The notes under the pieces are model-generated. The model searched no databases and had not been told where the DNA came from. It saw only the letters and a list, made by a program, of their open reading frames with translations. Of a stretch of DNA of 64,000 nucleotides, positions 9,253 through 16,882 are shown in pieces; positions within the stretch are counted from its first letter, which is position 1; each line of letters opens with the position of its first letter. The DNA lies in the NCBI GenBank assembly GCA_910579995.1, contig CAJTWH010000004.1:1-64000 (forward strand). Reading direction: 5' to 3'. This stretch comes from an uncultured Muribaculaceae bacterium. Its GTDB lineage: Bacteria > Bacteroidota > Bacteroidia > Bacteroidales > Muribaculaceae. The translations under genes were made by a program, and so were the position numbers.

Positions 9253-10060
9253 TTTCACAGAATAGTACCCGGCGCATTGACTCATACAGCGCCGGATTAG
9301 ACACAAGTAACGAATGATTGCGGTCGGCGCGGATAGACTCCACTATGGCGCCGGCCTCGGCTGCAATAAGCTCTCCGGCCGCCACATCCCAGCGGTTGAG
9401 ATTGAGCTCCCAGTAGGCGTCGAGGAAGCCGGCTGCTGTATAGCACAGATCCATCGCCGCCGAGCCCATGCGGCGGACAGCGCGCACGCACATCGCCATG
9501 CGGCATATCTCGGCTAGGTTGTTGTCGGGATTGTCGTTGCGGTCGTAAGGCATACCGGTGGCGACGACGGCTTTCGAGAGCACACCCTTGTCGGAGCATG
9601 CCAGGCGCTTGCCGTTGAGCCAAGCCCCGCCGCCCTTGACGGCATAGAAACATTCATTGAGATAAGGCGCGAAGACTACTCCGAGCACAGCCTCGCCACA
9701 GTGCTCCAAGGCTATCGACACGCAGAACGGCGGCAGGCCCATGGCGAAATTGGTGGTGCCGTCTAGAGGATCTACCACCCAGCGCCACTCGCGGTCGTCA
9801 TGCTCGCGGCCTGACTCCTCGGCGATAATGCCATGCGATGGGAAATGCTCATGTATATAGCCGACTATCGCAGCCTCCGACTCCTTGTCGGCGACGGTGA
9901 CTACATCGCTGTCGTTGAGCTTTGTAGACTGCTCGAGATTCTGCGAGCGGAAGTAGCGCAGATGTATTTCACCGGCCTTTTCCGCCATCTCCAAGGCCGC
10001 AGCCATCATCGGCCTGTGCTCCGCCGGTATGTCGGCAAGAAATTGACTCAAATCCGTCAT
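9242..10060 (-). CDS. inositol monophosphatase family protein (SuhB/CysQ-like)
   Basis: A 272-residue magnesium-dependent phosphatase of the inositol monophosphatase superfamily. Metal-binding signatures are present: EESG near residue 82, DPLDGTTNF near 97-105 and WDVAAGELI near 223-231. Substrate could be inositol-1-phosphate or 3'-phosphoadenosine-type nucleotides; the sequence alone does not decide. Its start overlaps the stop of the upstream lipoprotein gene by four bases (ATGA), indicating translational coupling. Confidence 0.88.
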   Translation of the reverse strand: MTDLSQFLADIPAEHRPMMAAALEMAEKAGEIHLRYFRSQNLEQSTKLNDSDVVTVADKESEAAIVGYIHEHFPSHGIIAEESGREHDDREWRWVVDPLDGTTNFAMGLPPFCVSIALEHCGEAVLGVVFAPYLNECFYAVKGGGAWLNGKRLACSDKGVLSKAVVATGMPYDRNDNPDNNLAEICRMAMCVRAVRRMGSAAMDLCYTAAGFLDAYWELNLNRWDVAAGELIAAEAGAIVESIRADRNHSLLVSNPALYESMRRVLFCENGK

Positions 10061-10806
10061 ATCGACGAACTTACAAGAAATTGCACACGTGTGTAGAGGC
10101 TGCCATATCTCACATACATCACCACCTTGGCCTTGCCTGAGGGCGTGTATGATTTATTTGAGAACTCGATTTTATTATCGGTAATCTTGACCTGCAAGCT
10201 GTTGGCCAAGTCGTAGCCCTCAACATTATAGACTGAATAATCAGAATCTATCACTACGCCTTTCTCAAAATTATAAGTCGCGGCCTCAGCATAATTGTTA
10301 TCATCCCAAGATTTCAAGAATATAGGATAAGAGTTATCCCATGCCGGCAGTTTATCGGTTTTGGGCGAGCACTCTGCATAGCGCACTTTCGCACCGCTTA
10401 TCTCTTTGTCGGAATCATAGAGCCACGAGTCGACATAGAGATTATAATAGTCAGCATTGATAGATACAGCACGCTCTCCGGCGATATCCCTCACATCATT
10501 GGCAAGGACAATCTGGTAGAAATTGCCGGGTGTAACAGCCATCTCGTATGCAATCTGCGTAAGGTCAGGATTTTGGCTGAAACTGCCTTTCTTGCCAAGG
10601 TCTACAATGCCACATTTAGAGGAAACGAAGTTATTGGCGCTGTTGATATACACATCCGAGCCGCCGATAAAGGTCTTGCCATTGTCGCTGTTCATCATAT
10701 TGAGCGTGATGGCATTGTCGGGAATCTTGGGCTCATCATCGCTGCACGCCGCCAAAGCCATGCAGGCCAGTGATATAAAAATGAAAATAAGTCGGTTAAG
10801 CTTCAT
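10057..10806 (-). CDS. DUF5036-like lipoprotein
   Basis: A 249-residue predicted lipoprotein: signal peptide with lipobox ALAAC (Cys about 21), then a beta-rich domain (NAITLNMMNSDNGKTFIGG...) resembling the Bacteroidales family DUF5036. Function unknown; the mature protein is probably anchored in the outer membrane. ATG 10806 precedes the signal peptide and is preceded by a consensus promoter. It is the first gene of the operon lipoprotein-phosphatase-unknown. Confidence 0.75.
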   Translation of the reverse strand: MKLNRLIFIFISLACMALAACSDDEPKIPDNAITLNMMNSDNGKTFIGGSDVYINSANNFVSSKCGIVDLGKKGSFSQNPDLTQIAYEMAVTPGNFYQIVLANDVRDIAGERAVSINADYYNLYVDSWLYDSDKEISGAKVRYAECSPKTDKLPAWDNSYPIFLKSWDDNNYAEAATYNFEKGVVIDSDYSVYNVEGYDLANSLQVKITDNKIEFSNKSYTPSGKAKVVMYVRYGSLYTRVQFLVSSSI

Positions 10807-10853
10807 GTTTTTATAGTTTTTATCAGTTATTGCCATTACCCGGATAAGGTCTG

Positions 10854-10885
10854 CAAAGATAAGCATTTTCACAACCCACCGCAAA
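10854..10885 (-). promoter_or_regulatory. promoter of the DUF5036-like lipoprotein operon
   Basis: On the minus strand, TTTG (10885-10882), a 20-base spacer, then TATCTTTG (10861-10854). Both elements match the Bacteroidales consensus. The start codon is 47 bases further on. Confidence 0.75.
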
Positions 10886-11154
10886 AAAAATTTTTAAATT
10901 CATGTGCGACATGTCTCCTAAAATCCTAAAATCAAATTATAGGACTAATCAAGCCTGTCCCAAAGGATGGTAACCTATTCCGTCTGCACTTCAGCGGCAA
11001 GAATATTTTTCAGTGGTTCAAAGACATGTAGCAGTCACAGAGGCAAACCATCAGCATAGGAGTAAAGCGTTAAAAGAACAACGGCTATCTGTTCCATATA
11101 GAACGGATGGCCGTTGTATTTCTTCGACTTATTTAATCGGACTAATCAAGAATA
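10886..11154. other. AT-rich intergenic region with a hairpin
   Basis: No gene is supported. The stretch contains an imperfect hairpin at about 11080-11118, with arms of 16 bases that differ only by G-U-type changes, followed by a T-rich stretch. It could terminate transcription from either side. The region marks the left edge of the AT-rich patch that ends at tRNA-Leu. Confidence 0.4.
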
Positions 11155-11830
11155 CTAAACTTGTTTTCTATTATTCATCATCGTCATAAATGAATCAACA
11201 TCAATATTCCGATTGTTACGTAGAAACCATTCGATATATGCAGGGTCTTCGGAATAAACTTCCTTATATGTTTTGCCATTATATTTACCCAATGGGATGC
11301 AACTATCAACTGTGGCTTTCGGAAAAACTCGATTGATTTCCGCTTCAATCAAAGACTTTGCATCGGGGAAATTTTGGGGAATGTTTAATAGCTCATGGAA
11401 ATTTACTCTAAAATAATGGTCTTGTTCCATAAGCCAATATATGTATTTGGGGTCTGATTCATATATTTCACCAATAGTTTTTCCCTTATACTTCCCGAAT
11501 TTTATTTGAAATCGGAAGTTCGTTTGGGAAATATTGTTTCCATATCTAGTCCAGGCACGTCAAGAAGAACCCACTTGCCACAACCAGCACAAGGTATCTC
11601 CTCTTCACTTATATTAGGATAGCAGTCTTTCCGATATGTGTCATCTGGTTTACCATCGACAAAACATTTACCATAAGTTTACCATATTTCCCACGAGGTT
11701 CTGCTTTCTCAACTAAGAAAGTCCTATCTCTATTAGGATCATACATTCTTTCCTCGCTGGATGATCGGGCTAATCCCATTTCGCAGCGTTTAACCAAAAA
11801 TGGAACTCGTCTGCCAATATTATAATACAA
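11155..11830 (-). pseudogene. frameshifted pseudogene: zinc-ribbon plus two 'GKYKGKT' repeats
   Basis: Three overlapping frames read as one damaged protein. Part 1 (11830 to about 11680) ends in PRGKYGK; the frame is then lost at a near-perfect 11-base duplication of TATGGTAAA-type sequence. Part 2 resumes as CFVDGKPDD and includes CAGCGKW, a likely zinc-ribbon pair, then stops at SDFK. Part 3 continues one frame over as FGKYKGKTIGEIYESDPKYIYW and, 60 residues later, LGKYNGKTYKEVYSEDPAYIEW, so the protein had a duplicated module of the type seen next to exonucleases (DUF3820-like). At least two frameshifts are required. The 91-codon frame 11155-11430 is only its tail. Confidence 0.7.
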
Positions 11831-11856
11831 ACTAAAAATATTATCTCATGGATACA

Positions 11857-12369
11857 TTATTCCTTTTTATTGGACTTAAATAATGGTTCAAGTGCTCGTT
11901 GTATCGCTTTGCGAACATCATCAGCCTCAGTTTCTCCCTGACCTTCAGCAGTACATGAACAAATAGGCTTTTGGGTAGCTGCAGATATGAATTGTATTGT
12001 TACTTCGATGGAATATCCAAGATTGACATTTCTACGCCCAGTTTCTCCAAAATTGACAATCATTGTTTCTTTGGCGTTGTCGGGATTAACTTCATTTACT
12101 TGAATGAATCCATTCTTAAATAAAATTCCAGAAATGATAGAACTTGGGTTTGTTGATTTTGTCGTACCACTGTAAACTCCATATTGATTTCCGTAAACTC
12201 CTGAACTTGAAGTATAGTCACCAGTAGGCGAAACGTAAAAATACCGATAGTTGAAAATGTCATCATCATAGGTATTTACTATTGGCGGACGCATAGATGC
12301 ACACCCGCTAATCAACAAAGTCAATATAAAACTAATAATGAGGGTTATTGAGAGTCGTTTCATAATCAT
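11857..12369 (-). CDS. hypothetical lipoprotein
   Basis: About 170 residues with a signal peptide and lipobox LISGC. The mature part is a small mixed domain with a YYVSPTGDY-like beginning and a central MIVNFGETGRRNVNLGYSIEVTIQFI strand region. The family is not recognised by name. The start is ATG 12369 or ATG 12363, which differ by two residues. It lies 13 bases after the preceding small gene and is probably the last gene of a three-gene operon. Confidence 0.7.
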   Translation of the reverse strand: MIMKRLSITLIISFILTLLISGCASMRPPIVNTYDDDIFNYRYFYVSPTGDYTSSSGVYGNQYGVYSGTTKSTNPSSIISGILFKNGFIQVNEVNPDNAKETMIVNFGETGRRNVNLGYSIEVTIQFISAATQKPICSCTAEGQGETEADDVRKAIQRALEPLFKSNKKE

Positions 12370-12382
12370 GTCTATTTTTCTA

Positions 12383-12619
12383 TTACAAGTCCTCGCCATT
12401 CGCTCGATTGTACTCATTATCATAGAACATCGTGATATAATATTTACCGTACATCTCAGAAATCATAAACCACACGGGTTTATTTCTCAAAAAGTTCATC
12501 ATTTTATCAAACGTATCTGAAATAATTTCAGTACGCATTTCATCAGTTGGAGATTCTAATTGCTCCGGAGTGTATTTGTCTTGAACATCTTTCAAGATAG
12601 AAGCGTGCATTTGTTCCAT
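12383..12619 (-). CDS. small hypothetical protein
   Basis: A 78-residue soluble protein, acidic with aromatic residues in the C-terminal half (KPVWFMISEMYGKYYITMFYDNEYNRANG). No recognised domain. It begins three bases after the stop of the secreted protein gene upstream, which supports real translation as part of that operon. Confidence 0.6.
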   Translation of the reverse strand: MEQMHASILKDVQDKYTPEQLESPTDEMRTEIISDTFDKMMNFLRNKPVWFMISEMYGKYYITMFYDNEYNRANGEDL

Positions 12620-12622
12620 AGC

Positions 12623-13066
12623 TTATCCCTCTGGCAACTGATAGAATATTGCTTCATATCTTTTGTTACGCACGGCCATTTCATAGGAGATATCTTCATT
12701 CTCAGGAATGGTATAATCGTCTAAGGAAAGATATTTTCCATTATCCTTGAACTGTGAGCACAAGCGGTTGAATCGGATTCTAATATCCGTTTCGCTCATG
12801 GTGTTTTCATCGCTTACCATTATTCGAGATACTTTACCATTTTCAGTAGAAATAAATACATGAACATCATTTCCATTAAATCTGCCCATCAGAACATCAT
12901 TATCACCCACAGTTTTTAACTTGAAGCCTTTTGATTTTAGATTCTTAATCATGTCAGCCTTAGTGCCATCCACGGGAAATCCTAAAAATTTGGTTACATC
13001 GTTTTGTGCAAAAGAAACAACTGCACAAAATAAGATAGCAAATATGGTGAATACCGTTCTTTTCAT
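12623..13066 (-). CDS. small secreted protein
   Basis: A 147-residue protein with a clear signal peptide (MKRTVFTIFAILFCAVVSFAQ). The mature region begins NDVTKFLGFPVDGTKADMIKNLKSKGF, a pattern common in short Bacteroidales exported proteins of unknown function. It is the first gene of the operon that continues with the 78-residue protein and the lipoprotein. A structured leader lies upstream at 13107-13295. Confidence 0.72.
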   Translation of the reverse strand: MKRTVFTIFAILFCAVVSFAQNDVTKFLGFPVDGTKADMIKNLKSKGFKLKTVGDNDVLMGRFNGNDVHVFISTENGKVSRIMVSDENTMSETDIRIRFNRLCSQFKDNGKYLSLDDYTIPENEDISYEMAVRNKRYEAIFYQLPEG

Positions 13067-13106
13067 ATTAGTCTGTTAAAACGCACCGAGGTTCCAATGA
13101 GTGCCA

Positions 13107-13295
13107 TTAAATCACGAAGCGTGGAACTGCAATGCCACGTTCTAAGTCGGAGGTCGTAGGAAGAACCTTTTTAAGAGAAATGGTAATAGCAGCCCACGCC
13201 GTTAGCGTGAGAACCACTATGCACACTCTCTTAAAAAGTCTTGAATTTCCTACGTTCCCGACTCCGAGTTTAGCATAACGCTTCTTATTTTCCAA
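13107..13295 (-). other. hairpin-rich leader with possible 62-codon frame
   Basis: A 62-codon frame exists, but the DNA folds into one long imperfect hairpin. An 11-bp perfect stem (13168-13178 with 13227-13237), a 7-bp stem (13156-13162 with 13247-13253) and an outer imperfect stem flank an inner hairpin at 13195-13209. A -7 box lies upstream and a secreted-protein gene downstream. This fits a structured leader RNA or a repeat element better than a typical gene, though a leader peptide with one hydrophobic helix cannot be excluded. Confidence 0.5.
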
Positions 13296-13326
13296 AATGT
13301 TGTGACGAGATATATCTCATCGGGTG

Positions 13327-13334
13327 CAAATATA
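13327..13334 (-). promoter_or_regulatory. -7 box upstream of the structured leader
   Basis: TATATTTG on the minus strand matches the -7 consensus. A TTTG lies 17 bases upstream (13355-13352), slightly closer than usual. Confidence 0.5.
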
Positions 13335-13493
13335 CGGATTTTATTTGAGACCAAAAATGCCTTGATAAAAGAAATTTAGGCAAGCAAATAGAATTAAATA
13401 TAACGAACAGCGCTTAAAAACAGCTAATTCGGCGCTATCGGTTTGCCTTTATTTTGCCGAGCAGTACACTTTTAGTATACCTTAAAAACAAAA

Positions 13494-13530
13494 ATAATGA
13501 CTGAAAATCGAGTGATCTTCAGTCATTATC
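13494..13530 (-). terminator. terminator of tRNA-Leu
   Basis: Immediately after the tRNA 3' end on the minus strand, arms of about 15 bases (ATAATGACTGAAGAT and its near complement) form a hairpin followed by a T-rich run. Confidence 0.75.
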
Positions 13531-13532
13531 AG

Positions 13533-13614
13533 TACCCGGACCCGGGCTCGAACCGGGATGGGTCGCCCCAACGGTGTTTGAGACCGTCGCGTCTACCGAT
13601 TCCGCCATCCGGGC
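13533..13614 (-). tRNA. tRNA-Leu (anticodon CAA)
   Basis: An 82-base tRNA with acceptor stem GCCCGGA/TCCGGGT, a D-arm with GGTAGACGC, an anticodon stem enclosing CTCAAAC (anticodon CAA), a long variable arm as expected for class II leucine tRNA, and the T-loop GGTTCGAGCCC. CCA is not encoded. An AT-rich patch starts on its 3' side. Confidence 0.95.
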
Positions 13615-13624
13615 ATTTGCGCTG

Positions 13625-13656
13625 CAAAGTTAATATATTTTTTTTGCCTGCGCAAA
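13625..13656 (-). promoter_or_regulatory. tRNA-Leu promoter
   Basis: On the minus strand, TTTG (13656-13653), a 20-base spacer and TAACTTTG (13632-13625) match the consensus and place transcription start just before the tRNA. Confidence 0.8.
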
Positions 13657-13743
13657 TTTATTTTTATTCAAGCAAGGTTGTAGTCGGGAGGCCTGCAAAA
13701 ACCAATTCGCCACCCACAGCCTACAAACCACCAACCTTATCTT

Positions 13744-13959
13744 TTAATCGTCATGATCATGGTGCTTTTTGTGCTTTTTAGGTTTCTTTGGCTTCTTAGG
13801 TTTCTTATGGTGATAGCCGTGACCGTCGAAGTCGTAGGAATATTCGTGCTCGATACCTCCGAAGGTGCGTATCGACCCACATGATGTGACAGTAGAAGCA
13901 GCCAGCGCTATTATCAGCAACCGGAGCAGAAGGATGGTTTTGTTGAACGTCTTTTTCAT
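13744..13959 (-). CDS. small lipoprotein with Lys-Pro/His-rich tail
   Basis: A 71-residue protein. An N-terminal hydrophobic signal is followed by lipobox VTSC, then a short linker with tyrosines and a tail made of KKP repeats ending in HKKHHDHDD. The tail is highly basic with a cluster of histidines and aspartates and could bind metal or an anionic polymer; this is inference. No known family is recognised. It is monocistronic between the tRNA and a MATE transporter. Confidence 0.65.
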   Translation of the reverse strand: MKKTFNKTILLLRLLIIALAASTVTSCGSIRTFGGIEHEYSYDFDGHGYHHKKPKKPKKPKKHKKHHDHDD

Positions 13960-14005
13960 AAGCGGCGTAGTGTTTTATATTATACACCCGAGGCCGCCTG
14001 AATGT

Positions 14006-15373
14006 TCAGCACGCTGCCGATATCCTGCGGTCAAGCTGGCGGAACTGCACAATTATCAGCCAAGCAGTGACAATCGTGGCGATGAAATCGGAAATCGGGA
14101 AGGAGAGCCATACGCCGTCGATTCCAAACTCGCGCGGCAGAAATATCAGCAGCGGAATCAAGAACACCACCTGTCGCAGCAGGCCTACGATTATCGACTT
14201 GGTGGCTTTACCAATACTCTGGAAGAGCGATGTGGATATCACCTGAAAGCCCACGACGGGGAAGACTATCAGACACAGGCGCAGGGAGCGCTCCGTAGCG
14301 TCGAGAAGGGCGCTGTCGGAGGTAAAGGCCATGCCTACCTCGCGTGGGAAAGTGAGGCCGAAAGCCGCTCCGCCGGCAGTGACGATGGTAGAGGCCGCTA
14401 CAGCAAGCATATATGTGCGGCGGAGGCGGTGGTAGTGGCCGGCGCCGTAATTATAGCCGACAATAGGCTGCAGGCCTTGGCAGATACCGAGCACTATTGT
14501 CACCAGAAGCGAGGTATATGTCACCATTATGCCGGCAGCACCGATATCGCGGTCGCCGCCGTGGCTCAGAAGGGCGTTGTTGGCAAGGGCATTGACGATA
14601 CACGAGGCGGCATTTACTATCGCCGGGGCGGCGCCGATGGCTATAATACCGCCTATTATGGGCCAGTGGAGCCGCCATATACCGCCGGTGAAGCGCACCG
14701 TGGCGTCGCGGCGCATGAAGTGTACCACCACGAATACCGATGATACGAACATGGCTATGTCTGTAGCCCATGCGGCGCCCTCTATGCCCCAGCCAAGCAC
14801 ATTGATGAAGATGGGGTCGAGAGCCACGTTGACGATAGCGCCTATGAGCATGGTGGCCATGGCTCGCTCCGGATAGCCCGAGGCACGCATGATATTGTTG
14901 AGGCCGAAAGCGACATTGGTGAGCATACAGCCGGGCAGCAGCGTGAGCATGTAGTCGCGCGCGTAGGGCAAGGTGACCTCGCTCGCGCCGAAGAGCTGCA
15001 GCAAGGGGTCGATATATATGGCGAAAAGGATAATATAGATAGCGGCGTTGATAAAGGTGAGCACAACGGCATTGCCCAGCAACACATTGGCGTCGGCCCT
15101 GCGGCCTGCGCCGAGCATTATCGACACTTTAGCAGAAGAGCCTACGCCGATGAGCACACCTATGGCCGTGGTGAGATTCATCACCGGGAATGTGACGGCA
15201 AGGCCGGCGATGGCGTCGGGGCCTACCCATTGGCCGATGAATATACGGTCAACCACATTATAGAGCGCCATCACGAGCATGCCCACCACTGCGGGCAGGC
15301 TATACTCCCACAGCAGACGACCTACGGGGCGTGTGGCAAGTTTTACCAGTCGTTCGGGATTCTGCGATTGCAT
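14006..15373 (-). CDS. MATE family efflux transporter
   Basis: A 455-residue inner-membrane protein with about twelve transmembrane helices in two MatE halves. It begins RPVGRLLWEYSLPAVVGMLVMALYNVVDRIFIGQ, typical of the family. Members export cationic drugs or metabolites using a Na+ or H+ gradient. ATG 15373 is chosen because the alternative start at 15415 lies inside the dispersed repeat that abuts the gene. The substrate cannot be told from sequence. Confidence 0.9.
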   Translation of the reverse strand: MQSQNPERLVKLATRPVGRLLWEYSLPAVVGMLVMALYNVVDRIFIGQWVGPDAIAGLAVTFPVMNLTTAIGVLIGVGSSAKVSIMLGAGRRADANVLLGNAVVLTFINAAIYIILFAIYIDPLLQLFGASEVTLPYARDYMLTLLPGCMLTNVAFGLNNIMRASGYPERAMATMLIGAIVNVALDPIFINVLGWGIEGAAWATDIAMFVSSVFVVVHFMRRDATVRFTGGIWRLHWPIIGGIIAIGAAPAIVNAASCIVNALANNALLSHGGDRDIGAAGIMVTYTSLLVTIVLGICQGLQPIVGYNYGAGHYHRLRRTYMLAVAASTIVTAGGAAFGLTFPREVGMAFTSDSALLDATERSLRLCLIVFPVVGFQVISTSLFQSIGKATKSIIVGLLRQVVFLIPLLIFLPREFGIDGVWLSFPISDFIATIVTAWLIIVQFRQLDRRISAAC

Positions 15374-15382
15374 ATCTTGATT

Positions 15383-15544
15383 ATTCAACTCTCGCAAGCT
15401 AATTTGAGTAGGCAAAGAAGGTTAAAAGGCAATTGTCTGTGACAGGCAAGGGAATACCTTTCAAATATCCCTCAATTACAAGACTATTGTCTTGCCTTTT
15501 TACCTTTATTCCCTTTTCTTTGCCTGACTGAAGTGTAGCTTGCC
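15383..15544. repeat. dispersed structured intergenic repeat, copy B
   Basis: The inverted homologue of 8532-8703. Matching blocks in the same order include the GCAAGCT ends, TGCCT..CAAAGAAGGTTAAAAGGCAA and the GTCTTGCC segment. Several internal stems keep pairing through paired substitutions. It separates the TPR gene from the MATE gene. Confidence 0.8.
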
Positions 15545-15550
15545 AAATTT

Positions 15551-15580
15551 AAAAGGCCCGCACGGGGCAGGCCTTTTATA
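15551..15580. terminator. hairpin terminator between TPR and MATE genes
   Basis: Arms AAAAGGCC and GGCCTTTT around a short GC-rich loop form a symmetrical stem. It most likely ends transcription of the TPR gene on the minus strand. Confidence 0.6.
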
Positions 15581-15603
15581 TGGTTTGTAGAGTGGGGTTA
15601 TCC

Positions 15604-16248
15604 TTATTTCTTCGACGCGAGGGCGCGCTGGTAGTATGTGCGGATATCCATGCGCGTTGTGTTGAGATAAGAGGGATAGTCGTCGATTATCTGCTTGTAG
15701 GCTTTAGCCTCGGCGTCGAAATTGCCCTGCTCGCGGTAGATGTTGGCCATCTTGATGAGCACGAAGGGCACAATCTCGGGGTTCTTGTCGGCGTCGCTGA
15801 TTGCAGACTTATAGGCGCTGAGAGCCTTGTCGAGCTGGTCGAGGTTCACGTAGCAGTCGCCTTTGAGAGTCTCTACACCGGCCTCGGCGATTTCATCGTC
15901 GAGTGAGCAGTCGTCGAGATATTTGAGAGCTTCCTCATACTTTCCGTCGCGATACAGACGTATGCCCATCTCGGCTTTAGCACGGTTGCCGCTCTTGTAG
16001 CCTGCGTCGGCAGCCTCGGCATAGAGGGTGAGGGCTATGCTGTCGTTCTGGGCGGCGTCGGCCTTGGCAACGAGCTCATCGGCCTTGCGGCTGCCGCTCT
16101 GGGCAATCAGGAGATAAGCCAGAACAGCTATTACACACACTGCTGCCACAACGAGGCAGTACATTATTTTCTTCTTGTTGGCTTGCGCCTTGGCCAGAAT
16201 TTCTTCTGACTTGTCGACCTCTTGGGCGTCGGGGCGGAGATTTTCCAT
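15604..16248 (-). CDS. membrane-anchored tetratricopeptide repeat protein
   Basis: A 214-residue protein: a short cytosolic segment, one transmembrane helix at about residues 28-50, then helical repeats of TPR type (ALTLYAEAADAGY, AEMGIRLYRDGKYEEALKYL, LDKALSAYKSAI, FDAEAKAYKQIIDDYP). The organisation resembles YfgM-like proteins that work with periplasmic chaperones, but assignment to that role is inference. It is transcribed divergently from cdd. Confidence 0.8.
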   Translation of the reverse strand: MENLRPDAQEVDKSEEILAKAQANKKKIMYCLVVAAVCVIAVLAYLLIAQSGSRKADELVAKADAAQNDSIALTLYAEAADAGYKSGNRAKAEMGIRLYRDGKYEEALKYLDDCSLDDEIAEAGVETLKGDCYVNLDQLDKALSAYKSAISDADKNPEIVPFVLIKMANIYREQGNFDAEAKAYKQIIDDYPSYLNTTRMDIRTYYQRALASKK

Positions 16249-16363
16249 TGCTATGTTTAGGTTTCGTTATTCGTAATTGGACTTTTCAAGCTGCAAAAAT
16301 AGTGTAAATTTGACAATTATAAAAATTTTGGAGGTCATATTTTTTCTTTTGCTCATAAATCTT

Positions 16364-16371
16364 TATATTTG
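16364..16371 (+). promoter_or_regulatory. -7 box of cdd
   Basis: TATATTTG matches the Bacteroidales -7 consensus, 25 bases before the cdd start. A -33 element is not evident at the ideal spacing. Confidence 0.6.
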
Positions 16372-16396
16372 CACAATCAAATAAGCAAATCCAAGG

Positions 16397-16870
16397 ATGA
16401 AAGAATTCGAAATAGTGACCCCTGTCACCTCATTGACCTATCCGGAGCTTAGCGAGAGCGAGCGCCGGGTTGTCGACGCGGCCCGCCGTGCCGTCGACGG
16501 GTCGTATGCCCCCTACAGCAACTTCCACGTCGGGGCGGCCATACTCCTTGACAACGACACGGTTGTGACCGGCGCCAATCAGGAGAATGTTGCCTACCCC
16601 TCGGGCACATGTGCTGAGCGGTCGGCATGTTATTACGCCGGCGCCAACTATCCCGAGGCCAAGTTCGAGCTTATGGCTATAGCTGCCCGCGACGCCGACA
16701 ACCGCGAGCCCGCCACCCCGACCGCACCCTGCGGCGCTTGCCGGCAGGCGCTTCTCGAATATGAGATGAGAGCGGGGCACGATGTGCCGGTGTTGCTCAT
16801 CGGAGCCGACGAGATATATCGCATGCCTTCAATCAAATCTTTGCTTCCTTTGGCTTTCACAAATTTCTAA
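16397..16870 (+). CDS. cdd: cytidine deaminase
   Basis: A 157-residue zinc-dependent enzyme that converts cytidine and deoxycytidine to uridine nucleosides in pyrimidine salvage. The zinc site is intact: TCAERSA with the catalytic Glu near residue 75 and PCGACRQ near residue 114, the three-cysteine arrangement of the homotetrameric class. The gene is followed 12 bases later by tyrS and probably shares its transcript. Confidence 0.93.
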   Translation: MKEFEIVTPVTSLTYPELSESERRVVDAARRAVDGSYAPYSNFHVGAAILLDNDTVVTGANQENVAYPSGTCAERSACYYAGANYPEAKFELMAIAARDADNREPATPTAPCGACRQALLEYEMRAGHDVPVLLIGADEIYRMPSIKSLLPLAFTNF

Positions 16871-16882
16871 CTTGCACTTAAA

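Noticed and set aside
9253..9306. N-terminal extension of the 8704 gene to 9306
   Set aside because: It would overlap the phosphatase gene by 65 bases and begins with a cysteine-rich peptide unlike a protein start.
10930..11031. Plus-strand 33-codon frame ending GNLFRLHFSGKNIFQWFKDM, resembling a protein C-terminus
   Set aside because: It is short, with no start codon or further domain, and there is no confident match to a transposase family. It may be a remnant but cannot be supported.
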